Assembly (NCBI GenBank): GCA_034620365.1
Contig: JAQGEQ010000380.1
Location: 4,092,001 to 4,156,000 of the forward strand
Direction of reading: 5' to 3'
DNA: 64,000 nt
Source of the DNA: Pegea sp. RAD2-039
Taxonomy: Eukaryota > Chordata > Thaliacea > Salpida > Salpidae
Shown: piece by piece, positions 14,475 to 28,200 of the stretch
How positions within the stretch are numbered: the stretch's first letter is position 1
Layout of the letters: each line of letters starts with the position of its first letter
The notes under the pieces: model-generated
Told to the model about the DNA's origin: nothing
The model's input: only the letters and a program-made list of their open reading frames with translations
Databases searched by the model: none
Made by a program: the position numbers and the translations under genes

Positions 14475-14496
14475 TGCAGCAAACCACTTTGCTGCA
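14475..14496. repeat. 9-bp perfect hairpin, 4-nt loop
   Basis: TGCAGCAAA at 14475-14483 pairs with TTTGCTGCA at 14488-14496 across the loop CCAC. It has higher G+C than its surroundings. No coding or RNA family is recognised. Confidence 0.5.
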
Positions 14497-16804
14497 ATGA
14501 ACCTATTTATTAGATACCTGAAAAATTACTTAACAATTTATGATTAAAACGAAAGTTGACAGATTTTGTTTACCGACTAAAAACTTTAAAAAACTTTTAA
14601 TGAAATTTCATATGAAGTGAGTGTCGATTTGCAAACAAATTCAAGGTTTAAAATGAAATAAGATAATTCATTAGAACTTGAACTTAATTTTATATAAGCA
14701 AATTATCAAGCTTTGCAACATTACATATTCAAGTAAAAGATTCATAAAAAAATTTAATCATAAAAATCTCTAACAGCTTGATTCGGTTTACAAGGTTTGC
14801 CTATTTTACTACAAATTTCTGAACAGAAAACTGAAGTCTTAATTAGTTTTGAGATAGAAAGAACTCAATATTATGATTCTATCAGGTGTATTATATTACT
14901 ATAAATAATAAAGTTATCTAAAAAGCAAGTTTAGCTGATAAATTTCAACGATAATGTACAAACGGTTTGCTTCTTTATAAGAACTGTTTCAATTAATCAA
15001 AATTTGAAGTTGTAAAGTTGAAACTCTTTTCTAATAAACGAAGCCTTTCAACAACTATTGAGCAAATTTAAAAGATTTTGACATTTTAAAGTCATCACAT
15101 GTAATTAAAAACTTGTTAGGTGATTAGGATAATTATAAAGCTCTAAAATATTAAAGCAAATTTACAAGTCATAATGAAATCTAAATCTTTTTCTAACTTT
15201 TATAAAACTGAATTTATATAAAACATAAATTATTTATTTTAGAAGATATTCAGTTTTTATTTTGATATTTTCATCTCAATTTTGCAATTTGAATGCTGAA
15301 GGTATTTCACAGCAAAATAGTGGTAGCTTGTAATTAATCATTTGCATAATAAAAGAAGTTCAAATAAGTTACTGGATAAACTTCATTAAAAAATAGATTA
15401 AATCATATAATTTGTTACTAATGTAAGTTTTTAAGGTTTTATTTAAATACATTTCTTTTTAAAGAAAAACAAATTTTAAAAACTGACACTGAGAACTTTG
15501 GGGAGGCACATTAATTTTGCAGTAAAAAATTATATATTTATTCTTTAACTAAACTTTTTAAGTGAATTTTTAAAGTCATACGTGCTTAAAAAACCAATTG
15601 TAAAAAATACCATCATATATATCAGAAGATTCTCTTTTAGTACGTGGTCAAAATTATTTTTCTGCACTTTTGCTTTCATATAAAACTTCTCAACCAAGAG
15701 ATGTTTCAATCACTTCCTCAAAAATTTACTAAGATTTGTCAATTTTCATTTTCAGATCATATAAATCATTTGTTATCACGAATATAATTATATTTTAGTT
15801 TAGTTTAGTTTATTGTTCACATTAGAAAATTCTCTTTCAGAACCAAAAAATGCATGAATGAGTTTACTTTCGATAAAAAAATTCCATACTTGTTGACTTT
15901 GTAAGATAAATAACTTTTTTAAAGGATAGCAATAGATCATTTAAAGTAAACTGGAAGTTAAAGATTTTATCTTGGTTGCTCATAATGTATAAACTTCTAT
16001 CAAAATTGCGTCTTCTTATTCGTTACCGCTTCCGCATTTCAACAAGAAGAATAGTTTATAGCTCAATAAAAAATCAAACTTTAAACTAACATAATTAGAC
16101 TATAAACTAATATATAAGAATATTGAAATCATAACCGGTGCAGGAAGAAAAATTATTTGATTGTCAATTTGTCTTAAGTAAGATTGATTTTATTTTTATG
16201 AACTTCAACTAGTAGGTAACAGTTCAGACATGCTTCAAATGAGATGAACTAGTGAAAACACTTTTATAGCAAATATTTAGATTTAAACGTTCTGGACGAA
16301 AATAGTTCTTGTATGAATTGGTTCCTTGCTGAGAAATTTATTGATCTGGTTAATAGAAATTTTGTTTTAAAAGCTATTAAGATATTACTGCAAGTGTTTA
16401 ACTTGTTGCATTTTTTCTTCATGACTTTTTGCTTACTGATATTGAGAAAGCTTCCAAATAATTATCTTTTATGTCATCAGTTACTGAGCAGATAACCGGT
16501 AAATAACACATCAGTTGTTACCTGATTATGAAAAACCACATTTATCTCTCATCGTTATAAAGTGGCTTTAATGTATAGTTGGCTTTGTGTAACTAAGAAA
16601 TTCTCATTGTAAAATATTAGGTTAGACTCAAAAGTTGTTATTTCAAAAATATTGTGTAAAAACGCGCAATTACTGGTATGAGTGAAATTTGAAAGATTTT
16701 AAAATCTAATACTCCTAAACTTTCAATTAAAAAACATATAAATGAAAATAATTTAAGCAAAAGCCATTAATTATTATAATTTTATGTTGTTAGTTATAAT
16801 AGAA

Positions 16805-16880
16805 AATGTGCTAGTCTGATAAAGTGGTAATAAGTTTAAGTTACCTTACCAGCAAAGCAGGTTTGAACCCCACGAAATGT
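16805..16880 (+). other. Degenerate tRNA-like sequence (possible SINE head)
   Basis: TAGTCTGATAAAGTGG near 16812-16827 resembles a tRNA A-box/D-arm. GGTTTGAACCC at 16860-16870 resembles a B-box/T-arm, at a tRNA-like distance. Acceptor and anticodon stems do not close cleanly and no anticodon can be assigned, so this is not called a working tRNA. It may be a tRNA pseudogene or the head of an old tRNA-derived SINE. Confidence 0.3.
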
Positions 16881-19156
16881 TTATAGCAATTGTTTAGATT
16901 TGAAACTTGTGAAAATCTTCTACTAGCAAACTTACCAAAAGCCTCGTCTAAATAAATAGTTTTGTGTTTGGTAGTTCTAAAGTTTCAAAGATTCACTTGC
17001 ATTTAGCAGAAGTATCAAAGTATCTACCAAAAATAATAGTGTGTAGGTTCAATCTCACAATTGCACTCATAGATATTTCTAAGACTTTTATGTTTTCCGT
17101 TTTTCAAGTAATGTCTTACTATTTAAAATATTTATCTCTGTCGATTGATTGAAGAAAAAAAATTTTTTAAACCTGTTTCAACTGAGCTACCGTTAATCAA
17201 CCGTCACAGTTTGGAAGTTATAAGTATTCAATAATAAAATAAATGAAATTCTTTTTATCAGACAAATGATAAACCAAAATTTAAACAATTAAAACAATTA
17301 AAATAATTAATCAAATCGAAATCAACAATATTTAAACTTTTTTGGATATTTATTAAAAGACTTATTAATTTTTATAAATACAATATAAGAAAAGTTGCTA
17401 AAATTCTTCTTATACAAAATGACTTTAGTTTTCTGATGATGCTTAAGTATGAATATTTTTGAAACTTAAAATAGTTTACTAAGCTTGTTAAAATAATACA
17501 AATTAAATTAGTTCAAATAGTTAATTACTACTAAGGAAATTCTTAAGAAGTTTCAGCATGCAAATATGTTTCAGAATTTTTATACCATAAATACTTTTCC
17601 ATTAAAATACTATAAACGTAAACTCTAAATTGAAGAAAGTAAAAATATTTTCCAACGATGTCTTTATTATACTCAAGTATTGAATTAATTTAATATTTCT
17701 TAGATAGTTAGCACACCAATTTAATTATTATTCCATATAATTATAAGTTAGCAGAACTTAAAATTAGTTACATGTGCAGCTAAGCAAATTTGATAAAAAA
17801 AGATTAGATGGTTATTTTGTTTGTTGTAAGTTTTTTTCTTTAATTTTCTAAGATATTAAGCTGAAATAAGGTCTGAAATTCAAAGAAATTATTTAAAAAT
17901 TTATTTGCTTTACTCTAGACAATCCAATGACCAAAGTAAATGTCCACACTTGCGATTTACAAACATAATAAATATTATTTGTAATTTTTAGCTCCATTTC
18001 TAACTATGCAAATGTTTGGAAACTATTTGGAAAGTATTTAGAAACTTTTTTAACAATTATTTTGACATCTTGTACAATTTTTCTTAATTGAATCACTTAT
18101 TAATTTAACTGAGTTAAAAGCTAAATATTGTGCACATTTAAGCTTAGTTTTTGCATATTCAAATAAATATAAAAAGTTTTTATGTAAAAACAAACTGGAT
18201 TATTAAAAAAAATGACACATAAAACTTAGGAATACATATCAACAAATGTAAGTAATCTTTATGGTGATTATATGAAAATGAAATATGTAAGTACAGCAAA
18301 TCTAAAAAAACGATGCAAACTTACAACTGAAAAAACAATGTAATTAAAAATTATAACAAGCTTAAAATGCTTAAGCACATTTAAGCCTTAATTATTTTCA
18401 TGTTTCTTTGTCAATTCTCTTAAATTCACTTGGGTATAACAAAAATTAACAAATTTCATCTTAATTTTTACCAATTAAAACAATTCGTAAAAAATATTAC
18501 CTTAAATTTTCTAAAGTCAATTACTTTCATAATTATTTTCTACAAGATTATCAAAGAAAATCTCAGCTAAGTACATTAAAGTTTAGACTTTAAACATAAA
18601 AATTGGATTGATTAAAATTTTAGACTTTGAGCCATTTTTTTTGCTAATAGAACTTTCTAATATATTTGAAGTTTCTTGAATTTGTATTTATTACTTTTTA
18701 ATTATAAATCAATTTTTTCTTGTTTGACTTTAGACAATCAAACTTCTTATTAGAAATATAGAAAACAACTTTTTAATATTGATTTATTTTTTATTTTAAA
18801 CTTATATGTCATTTTTGATTTAGTTTTGGTTATCAGTTCTAAATTTTTTCTAAAGTTTTTTGAAGGTATAATATTTGAACAGATTAAACGTAGGTGATTA
18901 AGAGTCTAAAAAACAATGCTCCTTAACCATAAGAATGAAAAATATTCCCAAGAATAAAAGAATGCTGTATCATTAACAGCACTAAAGGTTTGGATAAATC
19001 ATTCTATTAACACAAAAATATTCAAAATAAATCGAAGTTTTAGTATTTTTGAAGATGAATAAAAACTTAGGATCACTTTATTTTATTTATTCAGTGGTTC
19101 TTCTTGAAAAGTATACTCGCTACCCACGAGGTAATTGCATCGCTGTGTTTGTTCTT

Positions 19157-19230
19157 AACTTTCCTAACCACCAAGTTTACAGTTTCTCTGTAAAACAGAT
19201 TTTCTTAGCTAGACAGGTGGCTGGGAAGTT
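19157..19230. repeat. Nested imperfect inverted repeat (foldback)
   Basis: The outer arms 19157-19172 and 19216-19230 are near reverse complements (about 13 of 15-16 positions, one gap). They enclose an inner hairpin, GTTTACAG at 19175-19182 with CTGTAAAAC at 19188-19196. The block is richer in G+C than its flanks. Its role is unknown. Confidence 0.4.
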
Positions 19231-22200
19231 GTAACACGTTAAGTTGCCAAACTTACATGATGAAAATTGACTTTTTAATAAACATTTGTACTTCAAGCTG
19301 GATGTACAGATGAAGGCTCTTATTGTATAGATATCAGCTCACTGCAAAAATTTTCAATTTTTGGCATTCAAATTGGAAATATTTGAAGAAAAGCTATTTA
19401 TGTATGTTCAAAGAAAGTTTGAAAAACTGAAATCGCTGTGGATTTTTCAAAGTTCATTATTAAAAAATAAAGATAAAACTGAATACTTATTTGATTCAGC
19501 GTTTTTACAGTTGACTGAATAAAATAAGAAACTTAAACAAAATCAAAAGCTAAGATTATGTCATTGGTATTTACAGAAAAAATATGATGGCAATACAGAA
19601 CTTAAACAAGAAGAACAATTTTAAAACATAATTTTATTATCAGTTGGATGATTACAAGGCAGATTAGGTTAAAAAGCTAGTCTTTATTAAGCATTTGAAG
19701 AGCCAAAAATATCTGAAAGATTTCTTTGTATGCATCATACAATGTAATCGCCTTGAAATATATTTCTCTTTTCTAACTAAGTTTAGTGAAAAATATGATG
19801 ACAATGCTTTGTTTTAACCTTCCATAAGATATAAATTACTCAAGTAACTCAGACGTACTCTTTGTAAATTATAAAATATATATTTGTAGATTTGAAAATT
19901 AATTTCAATCTTAGTTATCAAGTCAGTTCTATGAAATCTTTCATAAGTTTTATTTTATCAACAATTCTTCTTTATTAAAATACACAGAAGCAGTGAAAAT
20001 TAAAAAAGTATTTTCAAAGTTAAGCTGCTTAAAACCCAAAACAGGGAATTATTCAAAATGCGAAATGTTGGTTCTGCTCATTTAGAAAGTATTTCTAATG
20101 TTTTAATATTTTTTATTCAAGTAATGAACTTACTAGATAGACCACCAAGACTGATTTACTTTTAGAAACGCAAAAAAATTTATAATATTTTAATTCTTTT
20201 GTTATCTAATTTAGTTCAAGTTTTAAGAAAACCAACAAAATTAAAATAGTATGTGTTTTATTGAACTATTTACAATATTACTAGCTGAAAAAAACCTTTT
20301 TTAATTACAAACTTATCGAAAAAAGTACAGTTAAATAGTTTTTAGATATATATATTTTGCTGTGAATTAAACTTGAGATAGTTCCTGAAAATTTAAATAA
20401 ATACCAATTTTACTTAATACTGTTCAAATCAGTTTAAACTTGATGTTAAATGTAATAAAACTTGTCGAATGTACAATTGGAGACTTCAGTATGTCTGTTT
20501 CATTTAAGTTATTAAACATAAGAAGTAGAACAAATGTCATTGGAGAAACTTTTTTAACTTGATTGCTGGTAAAATTATTACTAATTTACAATGAATCTTT
20601 TGTAAATTGTAATATTCGAAAAGCGAAAAATAGGTTATTAAAAAAAAACGAATTTTAGTGTAAGGTTTGTAAAATAAACTAATTCAACATTTTATCTGTT
20701 ATTTTATAGATTTTAGGAACTTCAAAGCCACTATAAAAGCAAAAGGCTTGTTCAAAAATAAAAGTCTATTAAACTCAAGGCATTTTTCATTGCCTTGTCC
20801 CAATTATAAGCTTTGTGGTGTTTGATGTAAGATTGGCTACTGAACAAGAGTGTATCATTTAATGAAAATCCGTTAAACAGATTTTGAGATTTGTAAGGCT
20901 TGCTTAACGCATGTAAGATTATATTTAGTGGTTGAAGGTACGAAGACTATTTCTCAAAAGCTACCATCTATTGTGAATTTTCAAAGTTTTTTAAACATTT
21001 ATTGCAATTAAATTACAACTTTGTCATTTTAATTGTAATTTGATTTGCCATATTTCAGGCGTTAACACATTCAAAGGTTACCAATTGTCACTTTTTCAAG
21101 CTAAATATCAAATATGAAAACACGAAATGCTTTTTCTAATTCAGTTACAAGCTAAATGCATTTATTGTTCAAAAATAGCCAATAGCCTCATCGAAATATT
21201 TTGATGTTTGTTTTAATTAAGATAATAGAAAACTTCAGATGATTTAAATTTGGTCAATATTGAACATTTCTTAAATCCTTTTAATTAAATTATATTTATT
21301 TATTTTTGATTCAATCTTTCAACGTGTTAGGTTTCGGCTGATGTTTTTAACTCCGTATTTAATACGATGATAGAAGATTACTTCCGGTAAATTATGAAAA
21401 CAAATATCATCAACAAGTTCAGAAAACTTATCAAAGTATTTATGTAAAATGATAAATCAAATTTGATATGATACTCATTTAACAACTTGTCATATTTATG
21501 GAAATATTTTATTTGGTATCTTTGATAGATTTAGTTCAAAAACTCCAGACTAATACGACTTAAGCTCAGAATTTCTTAGTAAAATCTTTTAAGTTTAATT
21601 GCGTTATATGATTATTCGATTTTTTGTATATTTGATTTAAAAAGCAGATTATTATTGATTGGATTATATTAATTGTTTATGACATTAGCTTGGATTATAT
21701 TAATAAATTTTTAATTTTACTTTTATTATAAATTAAAATCATTTATAAAATTTTTTAAAATAATAAATTGTAATTTATGACTAAAACCAATTTCACTTAA
21801 ATAAAATAATAAAGTGCAAATAAAATCTTTATCTTAAAAATTAAAAGTTATATCTTATATCGATAAATTAAACTAATAATGAATTAATTATGATAAAAAT
21901 AAAAAAAAATAATGTTTTATTTATCAATATTTATTTTTCAATTTTTATTATTAATATAATATTATTTTAGTACTAATCTTTACAAAAAATAATTACTGCT
22001 TTTTGGTTTGAATGTAATTTTTTGATCAAATAAAAGAATGTAGAATTATAAGGATGTGCAATAATAGGTAACGATGGCTAACAGTTTTGCTAAACTAGAC
22101 ACTAAAGGTAGTAAATATACTACATGAAAAATCATTGAAATGTTAAACATTCTTAAGTTGTTTTTTAATCTTTCATAGTTTGTCGAGTAGAAAAAGGTTG

Positions 22201-25200
22201 ATTTCAACTCACCAAATACCATTAGATAAAAATTACAGTTGAAACCTACAATCATGTTTGTAGCGCCAGTAAATTACAAATGATTTACAGATGTTAATAT
22301 TAATTAAATTTTGCCATAAACACATAAACAACTTTGAAACTATTTATCTCAAGTTAAATGTTTAGCTTTGTATAACTGCTGAAAAAGATATGTAATTATA
22401 ACTTAAGTCAAATGCAAAGTTTAATTAAATAAATCCACATATTCAACGATTAAAAATCAAGTTTACGAGTTAGAATCAAATACATCTCCAAAATAAAATA
22501 TTTAAGAGAACCATTACAAGGCAAATAGTTAGAGGCTGGAAAACATTTCAACTCTAAATATGGTATCTAGTCAACAGTTAGTGCATGAAAATAGAATTAT
22601 AATTGAAAAACGTTAAAAATAGGAGTAAGTATTAAATTAAAATCTTATATTTCAGCAAAATTAGTTTTTATTTACTGTCTAGATGTTGTTGAAGGTTAAA
22701 AATTAAATTTTGAGCATTTTACACCCTAAAGTTTTTTTTAGCTTTTAAAAGTAAAAAAATAAAATTTCACAAAAATACCTTTTACACAGAATAAAAATAA
22801 AAATCATTTTAAGAGTAAATAAAATTTTTAAAAAGATATAAGTAAGAAAAATAAATAAAAATCAATTTGAATACCTAATGGAAAATGGAACAGATTAGTT
22901 GAAGGTATTGCGTGACCTTGACTCTAAGCTTTTAAATAAAAAATGAGTTTTTTAATTCTAAGTTACTTAATTGAAGTAGCTGTACGTTTTAAGCTGCTTA
23001 CTTCCTTTTCAAATAAGAGTAAGTCTTTATAAATTTATAAAGCTTATGGCAAATTGATAAAGGTAAGACGTCTTATACATCATTAATATTGTAAAGTTCT
23101 TGCGTCTCAAATAGACGTGAGTATTTTTTTGAGCTTGAATATTAAATTTTTATGGACTAAATATTTCTTAGTATTAAAACCTTAAAAAATTCTGAAGTTC
23201 AAACACAAAGAAATGTGTCAAAGATTTATTTGTATGTGACGAAAATATAAGACAGACGAAATTACTAAATGAAAAATTATCGATACATAAATTTGTACGT
23301 GTTTTATATCAAAAGGATAAAATGTTCAAATTTTTAATGTGGTCTTTGATACAATTACATATTTTCCAGCTTACTGACTTGCAGTGAAAGATTGTGATGA
23401 TTTCACACCTACAGTCAATATTTTAGGTATTTTTTAATGTTATAATTTAAACACAGATGAATTGAATCATTTACATGTTTGGCTTCGCTTGTATAGCAAT
23501 CTCCAAAAGTTTAATTTATTAATAATTTAAGAAATTTTCCATTTTTATCTCAGAAATTCAAAGATAGATTTTTCTGCAAAAATTTTAATCAGATTAACAT
23601 CAAATACTGTCTGAAAAAATGAAGATCAACTTTGTATCTAATTTGCAGATACTTGAGAAAAGGCACGATTAAAATATTATAAATTGACTTTTCATGTTAA
23701 GACACAGCAAAAAACTTAAAGTAGTTTTAATAGCCTTTTATTTGGAGTTTTATGGTATACCACAAGGTAGCTTAAAACTCTTAAAACAACTCTATAAAAT
23801 TTGATAAGCAATTTATATAGGTGATCTTTCGATAAATAAACCTCTAAACTTATATATGTAGAAAATGAGGTAATTGAACAAATATTGATTAATTTAAAGA
23901 AGAAAATTATTCAAATACAAGCTTCATAAAATTTAACAGCAACAAAACAACAATAATATACCAATTGATGTAACCGTTAAAATACATTTACAAGGATACT
24001 AAAAGTTGTTCATAATATTGTCAAAAATCTTAAAATATTAATATCCTATTCATACAAAAATATCCCAATAAAGTTTTAAAAGTTAAAAAGGATTAGGAAC
24101 TTATAAAATTATTTAAGCAAACTTAAGCTCCTTATCAAAATCATATTGCTATTAAAAGTTTACAAAAATGAATTAGAAAAATTAAACTCAATTAAAGCAA
24201 AATTGTCTACTTGTTATACTTGAAAACTGTATCAACTGATTACTACATTCAACAAAGTTTGCTTTGTTTATTTCAATTAAATTTTGATTGCAAATGTAAG
24301 CTAGCGATAAAAGTTAAGCAAAATAATTTCTTTAAACAAATCATCGCTAATTTAATTGATGAATAAGTTTGAAATCAAATATAAAAATACATAAACTTAG
24401 AATAAATAGATAAACAACGATGTTCCAGAAGTTTTTGTGCTGTGATTTTCAAAAGGCTTTAGAAGACACAAGTAGAATTGAAAACTAGAAGATATATAAA
24501 TTATAAGAGCGTAAAATCAATTTTATTTGAAGTCAACACAAAATATTTATCTTATATTTAAAAAATTAACTTAGAGCTTGTTTTGATGGTAATGTAATCT
24601 TTAAGACTACGTTAAGTTAAAATATTTCAAAAATTATTTTATTTTTGAACTAAATAGTTTTACTTTTATAAAATTAGTAAAATATTTTAAATAATTTCTA
24701 CATTATTACTACAGTATTTTCTATTTAATTGTTTGTTTTTATGTTATCTTAATGTCATTCAAGTTATGAGCTTATTAAAATAAGAATTCCTTTTGATTAA
24801 CGGATTTTTTAAATGTGTCACTTTTTAATTGCAAATATTTTTTAAAAAATGTTTGACAGTTTGGTCATTATATAGCACTTTTGTGATGTTTTGTTTATAA
24901 AAATAATATTTATGTATTAATAAAATTTCAATTAAGTCAAATTATCATCTTAATTTGATAAAATCAAACGAACAAAACTATCTTTGATGATCGAATGATG
25001 TTCAAAACTAATTAATTTTTACACTAAAGTACCTTGATATAACAAATAATATATTGTTATATTATATAGAATATTGAATAAGTACAATAAAGCAAACTAA
25101 CTGTTAATATAAATTTAATTTTAGATAAAACATTGTCGATTTTAACCAACAATGACAAGAGAAGTGTTTTAATGTAAGTATTAAAACTTCACATCATCAC

Positions 25201-28200
25201 ATTAGCTATAAGCTTTACAATAATTTATAACTTGATAGGTGGTATAAAGCTTCAATTTGCAAACAGTTGTAAAAGACACATAGTTAAATCTGCATAAACT
25301 AAACCTTTGTTAACTCAGCTACATTATATTAAAACATTAGTCTACATGTAACTAATTAAGTAGAAGTTTATTGTTTAAAAAAACACAATTTCAGTTTGAA
25401 AGATGTCTTCTATTCAGTTAAAATGTCTGAAAAATCCAGTTATATTTGATATGATTGTAGAAAGATTACAAGATAATTAAACAAATGTGTTTAAAAAAGG
25501 TTTCTTTTGTTTAAAAAAAAAGTATAAACATTTTTATTCATATTCTTTATTCATAAAGATGTGTCATATTTCTAAAGATTAATTTTATGGAAAGAGCTTT
25601 TTCATAGAATTTTAAACTCTAAAAATGGTAATTAAAATTATTATTATTATTTTTTACCAACATTAGTAACTCACTAAAATAAATACAAATGTTAACTTTA
25701 CTTCTCGTAGAATACAATTAAACAGATACAATAAAATGATGTTTGTAAACTAAAATACATTTTTATATTAAAAAAATTATCAAATATTAGTAAATAGTTA
25801 AATGTTAACTACTCCCGTGTTAAAGTCCTATTCATCAAAAGTATTATTAATATTATGTATTTGATAGATTTTATTCAATTTTATAATTTTTACTTTTAAA
25901 CAAAGCTTTCATTAATAGAAAATATTGCTTTTAATGTAATAAGACTTATATTTTATTTGCAAGAAACAGTTATGAAGATGCTCATGATGATATTTAATCA
26001 TAAAGGACTTATAATTTTATAAGTAAGACCTTTTTCAGGAAATTGCTAGCTGCTAATGTAAAATAGCATTTGTTAAATCATATATCAGTATATAATTATT
26101 AGATTTAAAAAACACTTTACCAGATTCTCAAAGTCACTCAAGTGGAACGGAAAACATTTTTCATTTAATGCACTTTTTATTTTTTGCTTATTTGTGCTGT
26201 TCTTGAAAATCAATTGCTCAAAAGTTCATCTACTCAAATTAAGTGAAAGTGTTATAAAAATATTTTTATGCTTAAGCGAAAAGCAACTATTTAAAACCAA
26301 TAAAATGTGTTGATAAGGTTTTTTTGCCAGGCTTCAGTTACACTGAAATTAAATTAAAAATTGTAATTATATCTAAATTTAAAACCAAGCTTACAAAGAT
26401 TTTGGAAGTTAATTAGCTACAGTGTAATCATAAACTTCCTTATATGTAATTACATATTTTATCTTTATAAAGTTTAGTTAGCTTCCTGTATACTTAACAA
26501 CTTTTCACTTTTCAGAACATCTATCATCTTCTGAATAATATCTTTGTATTAATTCATGTTTTAAGATGTTGTCTTTGGTAGTAGCTTAATGTAACAAATC
26601 TGTCTAATTATAACTATATATATAATAAGTTGTATAAAAATACAATTAGCCTTAATTAAAAAAATTAATAATTTTAACAATTTGAAAATAGTATTTTATC
26701 ATTTGCTTATTAATTTAATAAGTTTAACTTATTAAAATGAAAGATTGTAAACGATTTCATTTTTACTAAGCAGTAATTCGATGATAATTTTTAAAATGTT
26801 TGTTTTAATACTGTGGATACATATACTTTATTTTAAAATAAGTGCCATGGAGAGAAACATAAAAAAACTTATCTGCTCTAAACTTTTCACAGTGAATTTT
26901 AGCCAAGGAGTAATTGAACCATGTATAAAAAATATTTCAGCTAATTTTAAGTAGTCATGTTTAATATTTACAGCTTTAAAATTGTAGATTTTTTGAATAT
27001 CATGTACATAATTTAATTGAAAAGACACAAACAATTAAGTTAAGTGGAAATGTGTTGATGATAACAACTAGAAATAAGTATAAATGAAGGCTTTGTTGTA
27101 AAAGATTTGTGAAGTGAATACCAGCTTTGTTGGTGGCCTGAACTTGTTAATTTTCTAGGTTTTTATTCTTTTTTTCTAAAAAAGCTTTCATCATTTAATG
27201 ATGTATTGCGTTTGAGCAAATTAATAACCTTCAAACATAAACCTGTTTCTAAAAAACAATCATTGTCAAATTACTTTTGATAAAATTAAATATATATTTT
27301 GAAAAATTAGATAATGTATTTTTGTAATATATTTTCGTTTTTAAGTCTGATGAAGTATACTTTATTTTAAGTTTATGGTAAATATCTAAAAGCTTTTGTT
27401 TTGAAGTTTGTTGCAGTAGAACTAAAATCAAATTAAACACAAAATGTTTGAAATATCAATAAAATAAAAAGTTCTTTACAAGACGACTAAACATTAACAA
27501 TAAAGTAGAATAAATTAAACAAAATTGAATGCTAAACTATTTTCTAGCACTTTAGGTTTTAGATGGCCCTATATTTAATCAGCAAAATATTCTAATTGTA
27601 AGGCAGTTTTTCAGTTCAACCAAAAACTGATAATATGATTAATTACAAAATTTTTTCAGCTTATTCATTTACAATCAAACTTATAGATAACAAAGTAATT
27701 TTTGGCTCTTTATAATATTGAGAATTAACTTTCTAATAATTATCATTTTTTAGGCATTTATAAGAGATAATAAACAAAATATTAGTTTCTTTGTTTCATG
27801 CTAACCTTTTAAATTTGTGAAAGATTAAATAAATACCTGTTAGAAAATTAATTGTACAAATTTTTATCGGAAAATAGAAACAAAATATTTGATTGGAAGC
27901 AACACCAAACTATATCAAAGTTTAAAAAGTACTTTTTATTGAATTTCTAGTTTTAAAATATCATTAAAATGAAATAACAATTTTGAAAACGTAATTCAGT
28001 AAATTTAGATTAATATTACTTAGAATTAATTGTTAAACTAAATTTCAATAATAGTTTATAAATTTTCTAATACGAATAATCGTTCAAAAAATAAGATGTT
28101 ACTAAGAAGTACTTTAAAACGTAATCAAACCATTTACTAGAAATATTTTATAAAAGATATATTATCATGTTTGTTTTATTAATATGTTCAAGTCTTATAG

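Noticed and set aside
16805-16880. A functional tRNA gene
   Set aside because: Only the internal promoter-like boxes look right. Acceptor and anticodon stems do not pair, and no anticodon can be assigned.
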